Assembly (NCBI GenBank): GCA_038223055.1
Contig: JBBRHF010000038.1
Span: 1 to 25,976 of the forward strand
DNA length: 25,976 nt
Reading direction: 5' to 3'
From: JBBRHF01 sp038223055
GTDB lineage: Bacteria; Actinomycetota; Actinomycetes; JACCUZ01
Shown here piece by piece: positions 7,508 to 14,759 of the stretch. The position numbers and the translations under genes are program-made. The notes beneath the pieces were generated by a model. That model saw only the letters and a list, made by a program, of their open reading frames with translations. It was not told the DNA's origin and made no database searches. Every line of letters begins with the position of its first letter. Positions within the stretch are counted from its first letter, which is position 1.

Positions 7508-8626
7508 CTAGGTGGCGAAACCCGCCGCGACCGCGAGGAAGATGTCGTTGGCGGCCGGCTCGGCAACGGTGACCCGGGCACCCTCCGCGCCGAAGGGCCG
7601 CACGACGACACCCGCCGACTCGCAGGCGGCGGCCAGCTCGGCGGTGCGCCCACCCGTGCGCAACCAGACGAAGTTGGCCTGCGAGTCGGGCAGTCGGGAC
7701 CAGCCCTGTGCGCGCAAGGCGCCCTGCACCCGGTCACGCTCGGCGACCAGCGCATCGACCCGCTCGAGCAGCTGGGCCTCCGCGGCGAGCGAGGCGACCG
7801 CCGCGGCCTGCGCGACGCCGCTCACCCCGAACGGCATTGCGGTCTTACGCAGGGCGGTGGCGACCTCGTCGTGCGCGATCGCATAGCCGACCCGCAGCCC
7901 GGCCAGGCCGTAGGCCTTGGAGAACGTGCGCAGCACCGCCACGTTGGGCCGTGTGCGATAGAGGTCAAGCCCATCGGGGACCCCCGGGCCGCGGACGAAC
8001 TCCCGGTAGGCCTCGTCGATCACCACGAGCACGTCGGACGGGATCTGGTCGAGGAAGGCCCCCAGGCGGGTCCGCTCGAGAGCGGCGCCGGTGGGGTTGT
8101 TCGGCGTACACAGCAGGACGAGGCGGGTCCGGTCGGTCACCGCCTCGGCCATCGCCTCGAGGTCGTGCCCCTCGCCCGCGTCCAGCGGCACCTGCACCCC
8201 GCTTGCGCCCGAGATCGCGACGATGATCGGGTAGGCCTCGAACGAGCGCCACGCATAGACCACCTCGTCACCTTCGGCGGCGGTGGCCTGCACGATCTGC
8301 TGCAGCACGCCGACCGAGCCGGTCCCGGTCGCGACATGACCGGCGGGCACGTCGAACCGCGCCGCGATCGCCTCGACCAGCTCGGTGGCGAACATGTCCG
8401 GGTAGCGGTTGAACCGGCCAGCCTCCTCTCGCACCACCTCGAGCACCGACGGGAGCGGCGGGTAGGGGTTCTCGTTGGCCGACAGCTTGTGGGCCGGCGT
8501 CCCATCCCGACCCATCGGCGCAGGCCGGCCGGGCCGGTAGACCGGCACCTCAGCCAGCGCGCTGCGGAGGCGGGGAGCGGTGAGCGCCACCGGTGTAGGC
8601 AGGGCCGACGGGTGAGTCAGAGGCAT
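7508..8626 (-). CDS. pat: Aromatic amino-acid / histidinol-phosphate-type aminotransferase (Pat)
   Basis: 372 residues, fold-type I PLP aminotransferase of the HisC branch. Visible motifs: RFNRYPD at 71-77, CTPNNPTG at 173-180, DEAY at 204-207, the Schiff-base lysine in RTFSKAYGLAGLRVGY (Lys237), and SQANFVWL near the C-terminus. AWRSFEAYP and VVRPFGAEGARVTVA match the mycobacterial Pat (aromatic aminotransferase) rather than the his-operon HisC. It would transaminate phenylpyruvate or a related keto acid; histidinol-phosphate activity is possible. No other his gene is nearby. The ATG at 8624-8626 is only 5 nt from a TACAGT box, suggesting a leaderless mRNA. Confidence 0.9.
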   Translation of the reverse strand: MPLTHPSALPTPVALTAPRLRSALAEVPVYRPGRPAPMGRDGTPAHKLSANENPYPPLPSVLEVVREEAGRFNRYPDMFATELVEAIAARFDVPAGHVATGTGSVGVLQQIVQATAAEGDEVVYAWRSFEAYPIIVAISGASGVQVPLDAGEGHDLEAMAEAVTDRTRLVLLCTPNNPTGAALERTRLGAFLDQIPSDVLVVIDEAYREFVRGPGVPDGLDLYRTRPNVAVLRTFSKAYGLAGLRVGYAIAHDEVATALRKTAMPFGVSGVAQAAAVASLAAEAQLLERVDALVAERDRVQGALRAQGWSRLPDSQANFVWLRTGGRTAELAAACESAGVVVRPFGAEGARVTVAEPAANDIFLAVAAGFAT

Positions 8627-8662
8627 GCGCCACTGTAAGCGGGTACGACGTAGGGTTTCCGG
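8627..8662. promoter_or_regulatory. Compact divergent promoter, pat / EamA exporter
   Basis: Only 36 bp separate the two divergent start codons. Minus strand: TACAGT at 8632-8637, 5 nt before the pat ATG. Plus strand: TAGGGT at 8651-8656, 6 nt before the exporter GTG. Neither gene has a ribosome site at this distance, which is the layout of leaderless actinobacterial transcripts. Confidence 0.55.
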
Positions 8663-9616
8663 GTGGTCGAGACATCGGTGCCGCCACGGGCCGGCCCGAT
8701 GGACGACGGTCGCCGGCCCCGGTTGGGCTACGCGTTCGCCGTGTCGGCGGCTGCCCTGTTCGGGATCAACGGGACGGTGTCCAAGGTCATCTTAGCCACC
8801 AACATCTCGGCGGCCCGGCTCACCGAACTGCGGTGCGCCGGCGCCGCGGCGGGGCTCGGGCTCATCCTGCTCGTCGTCGCCCCGCGCCGCCTGCGGGTGC
8901 GGCGGAGCGAGTTGCCGCTGCTGGCGGCGTACGGCGTCGCCGGGGTTGCCCTGACCCAGTGCTTCTATTTCATCGCGATCGCGCGGCTGCCGGTCAGCAT
9001 CGCTCTGCTCTTCGAGTACACCGCGCCCGTCCTCGTCGCGGTCTGGGCCCGGTTCGTGCTGCACCAGCAGGTGCGCAGCCGGGTCTGGGCGGCGTTAGGT
9101 CTCGCCCTGTGCGGGCTGGCGCTGGTGGCCGAGGTGTGGCACGGCAGCACCCTCGACGGCCTGGGTGTGGCGGCGGCTCTGGTGGCAGCGGTGGCGCTGG
9201 CGACCTACTACGTGCTCGGGGAGCGCAGCACCGGGCGTCGCGACCCGCTGTCGACCACGTTCTGGGCGTTCGTGTTCGCGACCCTGCTGTGGTCGCTCGT
9301 GCAGCCGTGGTGGGGCTTCCCCGGGCGCGCCCTGAGCGGCTCTGCGTCGCTGCTGGGCCACCTGTCCGGCCAGTCGCTGCCGATGTGGGCGCTGGCGCTG
9401 TGGATGGTGGTGCTGGGCACGATCGCACCGTTCGTCCTGGTGCTGAGCAGCCTGCATCACCTGCCGGCGACGCGGGTCGGTGTGGTCTCGATGCTCGAGC
9501 CGGTGCTCGCGGGGCTGGTGGCGTGGCTGTGGCTCGGTGAGGCGCTCAGCCCCATCCAGCTGGCCGGCGGGCTGGTCGTCCTGCTCGGCATCGTGCTGGC
9601 TCAAACGGCACGCTGA
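8663..9616 (+). CDS. EamA-family transporter, RhtA-like
   Basis: 317 residues with about ten hydrophobic helices in two EamA repeats. FAVSAAALFGINGTVSKVIL opens helix 1; LTQCFYFIAIARLPVSIALLFEYTAPVLVA and the closing STLEP-like segment VSMLEPVLAGLVAWLWLGE are typical of RhtA-type amino-acid/threonine exporters. The substrate is inferred only by family. The GTG at 8663 sits 6 nt after TAGGGT and would be a leaderless start; an ATG at 8699 would shorten the cytoplasmic N-terminus by 12 residues and also lacks a ribosome site. Divergent from pat, so it might export an amino acid linked to that enzyme (inference). Confidence 0.88.
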   Translation: MVETSVPPRAGPMDDGRRPRLGYAFAVSAAALFGINGTVSKVILATNISAARLTELRCAGAAAGLGLILLVVAPRRLRVRRSELPLLAAYGVAGVALTQCFYFIAIARLPVSIALLFEYTAPVLVAVWARFVLHQQVRSRVWAALGLALCGLALVAEVWHGSTLDGLGVAAALVAAVALATYYVLGERSTGRRDPLSTTFWAFVFATLLWSLVQPWWGFPGRALSGSASLLGHLSGQSLPMWALALWMVVLGTIAPFVLVLSSLHHLPATRVGVVSMLEPVLAGLVAWLWLGEALSPIQLAGGLVVLLGIVLAQTAR

Positions 9617-9628
9617 GCCGATCGGCGG

Positions 9629-10363
9629 TCAGCGCAGGTCCGGCGGATCGGTCAGCACCGAGAAGCACTGCGTCGGGTCCTCGTGGTAGCGGGCCACGAG
9701 GTCGGCGGTGGCCCGGTCGAGCCGGCGATGCAGCGCCTCGCGGTAGGACGAGAGCACGTTCTCCGCGCTGATCAGCCGGGCGTAGAGCCGGGCCGTGGCG
9801 TCGCCGTCGTCGGCGTCCGCGTCGGCCGCCCACAGGTCGGGCAGCTTGGGCAGGATCGGCATCCCGGCGTGGGGATGCAGCCGCAGCAACCCCTGGCGGC
9901 CACCCGTCCCGCGCTTCTCGGTGAGCGCCCTGGCCATCCCGACCCGGTCCCCGGGCCGGGTTCTGGCCCGGATCAGGTCGCGTCGAGCCTGCAGGATGCG
10001 CCGCCAGTACGACGCGCGCAGTTCCTCGTCGACCAGCGTGCGGCGGTAAGCACGAAGCCGCTCCAGGGTCATGTCGGCCAGCTCCGGGGAACGCTGTGGC
10101 CTTGGCGGCATGCGGGGGGATTCGGCGGCGGGTTGGGCGGTCGCCCTGGTGACCCGGAACGTCCTCGGCGCCGGGGTGGGCGCCGCGGCCCCGGCCGATG
10201 CCGTTCGCCTGGCCGGTCGTCGGGCTCGAGCCGGTCGTGGGGCGCGGGTCGCTGCCGGCGGGACGGCGATGGTGGCTGCCGGCGGGACGGCGCAGGTGGT
10301 TGCCGGCGCCGGCGGGGGCGCAACGTCGGCGAGTGGTGCCGCGGAGACAATGGAGAACGTCAC
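9629..10363 (-). CDS. rsiG: RsiG-like c-di-GMP-binding anti-sigma factor
   Basis: 244 residues from a GTG at 10361-10363. The C-terminal half is two long helices separated by a loop, each with the c-di-GMP signature described for RsiG, E(X)3S(X)2R(X)3Q(X)3D. Copy 1 is perfect: Glu114, Ser118, Arg121, Gln125, Asp129. Copy 2 has Glu201, Ser205, Arg208, Asp216 but His212 in place of Gln. In Streptomyces, RsiG loaded with c-di-GMP sequesters the sporulation sigma factor WhiG. The first roughly 95 residues are Ala/Pro/Arg-rich and contain a tandem repeat; an ATG at 10111 (MPPRPQ) would give a 160-residue core, and neither start has a clear ribosome site. No whiG in the window. Confidence 0.85.
   Translation of the reverse strand: MTFSIVSAAPLADVAPPPAPATTCAVPPAATIAVPPAATRAPRPARARRPARRTASAGAAAPTPAPRTFRVTRATAQPAAESPRMPPRPQRSPELADMTLERLRAYRRTLVDEELRASYWRRILQARRDLIRARTRPGDRVGMARALTEKRGTGGRQGLLRLHPHAGMPILPKLPDLWAADADADDGDATARLYARLISAENVLSSYREALHRRLDRATADLVARYHEDPTQCFSVLTDPPDLR
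10251..10308 (-). repeat. 24-bp tandem repeat in the RsiG N-terminal region
   Basis: Two 24-bp copies (10251-10274, 10275-10298) differing at two positions, plus a partial third starting at 10299. On the coding strand they give the VPPAAT repeats in the disordered N-terminus. Confidence 0.85.
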
Positions 10364-10451
10364 CCAAGCAGCATCGACGCGCTGCGGGCGCGACTTGATC
10401 GGCCGTCACCCCTGACTTCTGCCCTGTCCGGCAGCCCTCGAGGAGCACACC

Positions 10452-11353
10452 ATGACCACCGAGCACGGACGCCACGAGTCTCCCCCGGCCGCGCACGCGG
10501 CCAGGTCGGGGTTCGCCGCGGAAGTCCGTGACGCCGTGACGCCGCGCGCGGCGCTCATGGTCATCGGGGTCCTGCTGGTGCAGCTGGGCTTCATCGCCAG
10601 CTACCTCGGTGCGTTCCACGCGCCCGAGCCGCGGGACATCGCGCTCGCAGTCGTGGCGCCCGCCGGAGCCCCCGCGGGTGCCGCCCAGCAGGCCGCCGCG
10701 CGCCTGAACTCGCTGCGCACCGAAGACGTCACCCCGGCCGGGCCCGGCGACGCGCGCGGCCTGTCCGCCTTCTACCTCGTCGTGGGCTGGGTCGTCGGGG
10801 GCTACCTCGTCGCGGCGATCCTCGGCATCGGCGGCGGCGCGCGCCCCACCAATCGCCACCGCGCGACGATCCGCCTGCTGACGCTGACGGCCTACGCCGT
10901 GGTGTCCGGGTTCGGCGGGGCGATCCTCGCGGAGACGATCCTGGATGCCCTCTCCGGTCACTTCCTGCAGGTGTGGGCGTTCGGCGCGCTGGTGGTCCTC
11001 GCCGTCGGGGCGTTCACCATGGCTGCGCAGGTGCTGCTCGGCATCATCGGCATCGGGGTGGCCATCGTGCTGTTCGTCGTGCTGGGCAACCCCAGCGCCG
11101 GAGGCGCCTACCCCACGCCGCTGCTGCCCCGTTCTGGGCCGCGATCGGGCCGTGGCTGCCCCCGGGGGCGGGAACGAGTGGCGTCCGCGGGCTGGTCTAC
11201 TTCGGCGCGGCCGGCGTGGACCGGGGTGTGGCGGTGCTCTCGGCGTACGTCGTGGTCGGGGTCGCCGTGACGCTCGGGCTGTCCGGGCGCGGCCGTCCCG
11301 ACTCTCCGCCGCCGACGCCGCGGCTGCCGACTCGCGGGTCAGCGCAGGTCTAG
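10452..11353 (+). pseudogene. DUF3533/YhgE-like membrane protein, frameshifted
   Basis: Starts MTTEHGRHESP at an ATG with GAGGAG upstream. It has an N-terminal membrane helix (VIGVLLVQLGFIASYLGAFHAP), then GLSAFYLVVGWVVGGYLVAAILGIGGGARP and several more helices ending in VVLGNPSAGGAYPTPLLP, the signature of this family. At the C-run 11127-11130 the frame breaks: the expected continuation FWAAIGPWLPPGAG...VRGLVYFGAAGVD is encoded in the -1 frame up to a TAG at 11351-11353. The original frame runs on to 11270 as nonsense. The extracytoplasmic segment between helices 1 and 2 also looks much shorter than I recall for the family. A sequencing error of one base, a true pseudogene, or -1 slippage are all possible. 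Confidence 0.72.
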
Positions 11354-11434
11354 CAGCCGACCGGCGGACAGGGACCTCGACGCCGCGCTCGAGCAGGCCT
11401 ACGAGGGCTTGAGCCTGAAAAGAGATCATGGACG

Positions 11435-11459
11435 CCCCGGGTGTCCGCGCTGTCCGGGG
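11435..11459. terminator. Hairpin between convergent membrane gene and dnaB
   Basis: Inverted repeat CCCCGG (11435-11440) / CCGGGG (11454-11459) around a 13-nt loop, in the 143 bp between the frameshifted membrane gene and the dnaB stop. It could terminate either transcript; no U-tract. Confidence 0.4.
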
Positions 11460-11496
11460 TAGCCGGTCCACGTCGTCACGGCGCGAGCTGCGCTTG

Positions 11497-12861
11497 CTAG
11501 CTCGTCGCCATGTCGACAAACCGGGAGTAGTGCCCCTGGAAGGCGACCGTGATCGTGGCGGTGGGCCCGTTGCGGTGCTTGGCCACGATGAAGTCGGCCT
11601 CGCCGGCCCGGGGTGACTCCCGCTCGTAGAGCTCCTCCCGGTGCAGCAACACGACCATGTCGGCGTCCTGCTCGATGGAGCCGGACTCCCGCAGGTCCGA
11701 CATCTGCGGTTTCTTGTCGCTGCGCTGTTCGGAGGCCCGGTTGAGCTGGGAGATCGCTACGACCGGCACCTCGAGCTCCTTGGCCAACAACTTGAGCGCC
11801 CGGGAGAACTCGGAGACCTCCTGCTGGCGGTTCTCCACCCGTTTGCCGCTCTGCATCAGCTGGAGGTAGTCGATCACCACCAGCTTGAGGTCGTGGCGCT
11901 GCTTGAGCCGGCGGCACTTGGCCCGGATCTCCATCATCGACATGTTCGGCGAATCGTCGATGAACAACGGTGCGTTGGACACCTCGCCCATCCGCCGGGC
12001 CAGCCGGGTCCAGTCGTCGTCGGTCAGCTTGCCGGTGCGCATGTGCTGCAGCGGGACCCGGGCCTCGGCGGAGAGCAGTCGCATCGTGATCTCGTTGCGG
12101 CTCATCTCCAGGGAAAACACGCAGGTCGCCAGCCCGGCTTTGATGGAGGCGGAGCGGGCGATGTCCAGCCCGAGGGTGGACTTGCCAACCGCCGGACGGG
12201 CCGCGAGGACGATCATCTGCCCCGGGTGCAGGCCGTTGGTCAGCTCGTCGAAGTCGGCGAAGCCGGTCGGCACCCCGACCAGCTCCCCGCCGCGGTTGCC
12301 GATCGCCTCGATCTCGTCAAGGGTGCCCTCCATGATCGCGGAGAGCGGGAGGTAGTCCTCCGAGGTGCGCCGATCGGTGACGGAGTAGATCTCGGCCTGG
12401 GCGGCGTCCACGACGTCGTCGGCGTCGCCGTCGGGCGTGTAACCCATCTGCACGATCTTGGTGCCGGCCTCGATGAGGCGGCGCAGCACCGCGGTCTCCC
12501 GCACGATCCGGGCGTAGTAGCCCGCGTTGGCCGCCGTCGGCACCGAGGAGATCAAGGTGTGCATGTAGGGGCCGCCACCGACGCGGCCCAGCTCGCCGCG
12601 CTTCTGCAGCTCCGCGGACACCGTCACCGGGTCGGCGGGCTCGCCTCTGCCGTAGAGGTCCAGGACCGTCTCGAAGACCAGTTCGTGGGCCGGGCGGTAG
12701 AAGTCGTGCCCACGCACGACCTCGACCACGTCGGCGATCGCGTCTTTGGACAGCAACATCCCCCCGAGCACGGACTGCTCGGCGGCCACGTCCTGCGGTG
12801 GGGTGCGCTCGAACTCCGCCGCCCGCGGCGAGCCTGCCAACTCCGCCACACTCACCCGCAT
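11497..12861 (-). CDS. dnaB: Replicative DNA helicase DnaB
   Basis: 454 residues. N-terminal DnaG-interacting domain (PPQDVAAEQSVLGGMLLSKDAIADV from about 21; PTAANAGYYARIV at 109-120), then a RecA-like helicase domain with Walker A ARPAVGKST at 221-229, SLEM at 250-253, Walker B VVIDYLQLM around Asp331, and DLRESGSIEQDAD near the end. It unwinds DNA ahead of the replisome as a hexamer. No intein, unlike many mycobacterial DnaB proteins. The frame is open up to 12990, but MRVSVAELAG at 12861 follows GGAGGG; a GTG two codons later is equally well spaced. The MATE gene separates it from rplI, as I recall for Streptomyces. Confidence 0.96.
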   Translation of the reverse strand: MRVSVAELAGSPRAAEFERTPPQDVAAEQSVLGGMLLSKDAIADVVEVVRGHDFYRPAHELVFETVLDLYGRGEPADPVTVSAELQKRGELGRVGGGPYMHTLISSVPTAANAGYYARIVRETAVLRRLIEAGTKIVQMGYTPDGDADDVVDAAQAEIYSVTDRRTSEDYLPLSAIMEGTLDEIEAIGNRGGELVGVPTGFADFDELTNGLHPGQMIVLAARPAVGKSTLGLDIARSASIKAGLATCVFSLEMSRNEITMRLLSAEARVPLQHMRTGKLTDDDWTRLARRMGEVSNAPLFIDDSPNMSMMEIRAKCRRLKQRHDLKLVVIDYLQLMQSGKRVENRQQEVSEFSRALKLLAKELEVPVVAISQLNRASEQRSDKKPQMSDLRESGSIEQDADMVVLLHREELYERESPRAGEADFIVAKHRNGPTATITVAFQGHYSRFVDMATS

Positions 12862-12907
12862 CACCCTCCATCCGGCCTTGTGGTCGCGTGCTCGCGATCG
12901 GTCACCC

Positions 12908-12924
12908 GGCCGGTCCGACCGGCC
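12908..12924. repeat. 17-bp palindrome upstream of dnaB
   Basis: GGCCGGTC-C-GACCGGCC is a perfect inverted repeat with one central base, 47 bp upstream of the dnaB start. It could be an operator or an mRNA hairpin; in GC-rich DNA it may also be chance. Confidence 0.6.
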
Positions 12925-12986
12925 CCGCCACACTGAGCAAGGTCTACCGCCCGCCGCCCACAGTCCCCGTCGAACTGACCTCCCAG

Positions 12987-13032
12987 CCAACCCGGCGACC
13001 GGCCAACCCGGCGACCGGCCAACCCGGCGACC
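12987..13032. repeat. 16-bp tandem repeat, 2.9 copies
   Basis: CCAACCCGGCGACCGG at 12987-13002 and 13003-13018, with a 14-bp third copy at 13019-13032. A further CCGGCCAACCCGG lies near 13061. Non-coding, about 125-170 bp upstream of dnaB. Confidence 0.9.
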
Positions 13033-13086
13033 TGCGCGACGTTAGAGGTGTCCGGGTGGCCGGCCAACCCGGACCTGTGTACGCCG

Positions 13087-13216
13087 TGTGGACAACTGGC
13101 CGACCTCGCGCTCAGTGGCGGTGCAGACGGCTGTGGACAGACCTGTGAACTCACGGCCAGGCGACCCGGCCTGACGGCCCCGGCAGGGTGGTTCGTCGTC
13201 CACTCCCTGTGGACAG
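13087..13216 (+). promoter_or_regulatory. Cluster of three DnaA-box-like 9-mers
   Basis: TGTGGACAA at 13087-13095 is the exact reverse complement of the Streptomyces-type DnaA box TTGTCCACA. TGTGGACAG at 13132-13140 and at 13208-13216 differ at the last base. All three have the same orientation within 130 bp upstream of dnaB. DnaA binding is inferred. dnaA and dnaN are not here, so this is not identified as oriC. Confidence 0.5.
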
Positions 13217-13276
13217 AGGAAATCTTCCGAGAGTCCCCGGTGAGACCGCGATGCGGACATCCCGCCGACCCGCACC

Positions 13277-13291
13277 TACGCTCGCCAGGTG
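13277..13291 (+). promoter_or_regulatory. Leaderless-type -10 box of the MATE gene
   Basis: TACGCT at 13277-13282 followed by 6 nt and the GTG start at 13289. No ribosome site precedes this GTG, consistent with transcription starting at the start codon. Confidence 0.5.
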
Positions 13292-14617
13292 CGCCGCCAC
13301 CCGCATGACCGGGAGATCGTGCGCCTCGCCGTACCCGCGTTCGGTGCCCTGGTGGCCGAGCCGCTGTTCCTGCTGACCGACTCCGCGATCGTCGGGCACC
13401 TCGGCACGCCGCAGCTTGCCGGTCTCGGGGTCGCCGGCGCGCTGCTGGCCACCGCCGTGTCGGTGTGCGTGTTCCTGGCCTATGGCACGACAGCGAGCGT
13501 GGCCCGCCGGATCGGGGCCGGCGACCCCGGCGGCGCCCTGGCCCTCGGCGTGGACGGGATGTGGCTCGCGGCCGGGCTGGGCGCCCTGCTCGCCGCGGCC
13601 GGGCTGGCCGCGGCGGGCCCGCTGATCGAGGCGTTCGGCACCTCGTCCGGCGCCGCGCCGTACGCCCTGACCTACCTGCGCCTGTCGCTGCCCGGGCTGC
13701 CGGCGATGCTCGTGGTCCTGGCCGCGACGGGGGTGCTGCGCGGCCTCCAGGACACCGTCACGCCGCTCGTGGTCGCCAGCGTCGGAGCCGCGGTGAACAT
13801 CTCCCTGAACCTGCTGCTGGTCTACGGCGCCGGGCTGGGCATCGCCGGATCGGCACTGGGAACCGTGGCGACGCAGGTGGGGTCCGCCGCGGCCGTCGCA
13901 ACCGTGGTGGTGCGGGGCGCCCGGCGCCACGGCGCGTCCCTGCGCCCGGACCTGTCCGGCATCCGGGCCGCCGGCACCGCCGGCCTGCCGCTGCTGATGC
14001 GCACGGTGACGCTGCGCGCGGCGCTGCTCGTCATGACGTACGTCGCCACCGCACAGGGCACCGTGTCGATCGCCGCGCACCAGGTGGCGTTCACCATCTG
14101 GATGCTGCTGGCGCTGGCGCTGGACGCGGTGGCCATCGCCGGGCAGGCGATCGTCGGGCGCTACCTCGGCGCGGCCGACGTTGCCGGGACCCGGTCTGCG
14201 ACCCGACGGATGATCCAGTGGGGCGCCGCAGCGGGCGTGCTGCTGGGGCTGATCGTGGTTGCCCTGCGGGTGGTCTACGTGCCGCTGTTCACCGCCGACC
14301 CCGCCGTACGCGATCTGCTGGGCTCCGTGCTGCTGGTGGCCGCCGTCGCGCAGCCGGTGTGCGGGGTCGTCTTCACTCTCGACGGCGTGCTGATCGGGGC
14401 CGGCGACGGCCGCTACCTCGCGGTGGCCGGCACTGTCGCCCTGGTGGCCTTCCTGCCCCTGGCCGCGACGGTCTCCGGCACTGGTGGCGGCCTCGTCGCG
14501 CTGTGGTGGGCCTTCGACGGCTTCCTCGTCGCGCGCCTGGCGACGCTGTTGTGGCGCGAGCGCAGCGACGCCTGGCTGGTCACCGGGGCAACGCTGCCGG
14601 GTCGGCCACGGGGCTGA
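13289..14617 (+). CDS. MATE-family efflux transporter, DinF-like
   Basis: 442 residues with about twelve hydrophobic helices. AVPAFGALVAEPLFLLTDSAIVGHLGTPQLAGLGVA at the N-terminus and the matching second-half segment AAHQVAFTIWMLLALALDAVAIAGQAIVGRYLG are the signatures of the DinF branch of MATE exporters, which use H+ or Na+ gradients to export cationic drugs or metabolites. Its position between dnaB and rplI, in the opposite orientation, is what I recall for Streptomyces genomes, so it is probably an ancestral insertion in the rpsF-dnaB cluster. The GTG start is placed by the TACGCT-N6-GTG arrangement and the family N-terminus. Confidence 0.92.
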   Translation: MRRHPHDREIVRLAVPAFGALVAEPLFLLTDSAIVGHLGTPQLAGLGVAGALLATAVSVCVFLAYGTTASVARRIGAGDPGGALALGVDGMWLAAGLGALLAAAGLAAAGPLIEAFGTSSGAAPYALTYLRLSLPGLPAMLVVLAATGVLRGLQDTVTPLVVASVGAAVNISLNLLLVYGAGLGIAGSALGTVATQVGSAAAVATVVVRGARRHGASLRPDLSGIRAAGTAGLPLLMRTVTLRAALLVMTYVATAQGTVSIAAHQVAFTIWMLLALALDAVAIAGQAIVGRYLGAADVAGTRSATRRMIQWGAAAGVLLGLIVVALRVVYVPLFTADPAVRDLLGSVLLVAAVAQPVCGVVFTLDGVLIGAGDGRYLAVAGTVALVAFLPLAATVSGTGGGLVALWWAFDGFLVARLATLLWRERSDAWLVTGATLPGRPRG

Positions 14618-14646
14618 GCCGCACACCGGCTCGAGAGCGCAAGGAA

Positions 14647-14672
14647 GCCCCCGCCTGGCGAGAGACGGGGGC
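14647..14672. terminator. Bidirectional terminator hairpin between MATE gene and rplI
   Basis: GCCCCCG (14647-14653) pairs with CGGGGGC (14666-14672) around a 12-nt loop, a perfect 7-bp GC stem in the 142 bp between two convergent genes. There is no long U-tract, as is common in actinobacteria. Confidence 0.65.
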
Positions 14673-14759
14673 CCCACGAACAACCGTACGACAGGCGCCG
14701 GCGGCGGGAAAAACCGGACCCGGCCAGGATCTGTTACCGGGCCCGCGCCTACGGCCGGG

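Larger units (their letters stand above)
12862..13288. other. Non-coding region between dnaB and the MATE gene
   Basis: 427 bp with no credible gene. From left: a 17-bp palindrome in the dnaB leader, a 16-bp tandem repeat, three DnaA-box-like 9-mers all in one orientation, and at the right end the -10 box of the MATE gene. It is the longest gene-free stretch in the window. Confidence 0.8.

Noticed and set aside
9546..11519. 657-codon minus-strand open frame across rsiG and the membrane gene
   Set aside because: High GC suppresses stop codons; the translation is low-complexity and out of frame with the RsiG motifs.
11497..12861. DnaB intein
   Set aside because: The Walker A region and the rest of the protein are contiguous; no intein motifs are present.
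12987..13032. CRISPR array
   Set aside because: Units are contiguous 16-bp repeats with no spacers, and no cas genes are present.
12862..13288. Chromosomal origin of replication
   Set aside because: DnaA-box-like sites are few, and dnaA, dnaN and an AT-rich unwinding region are absent.
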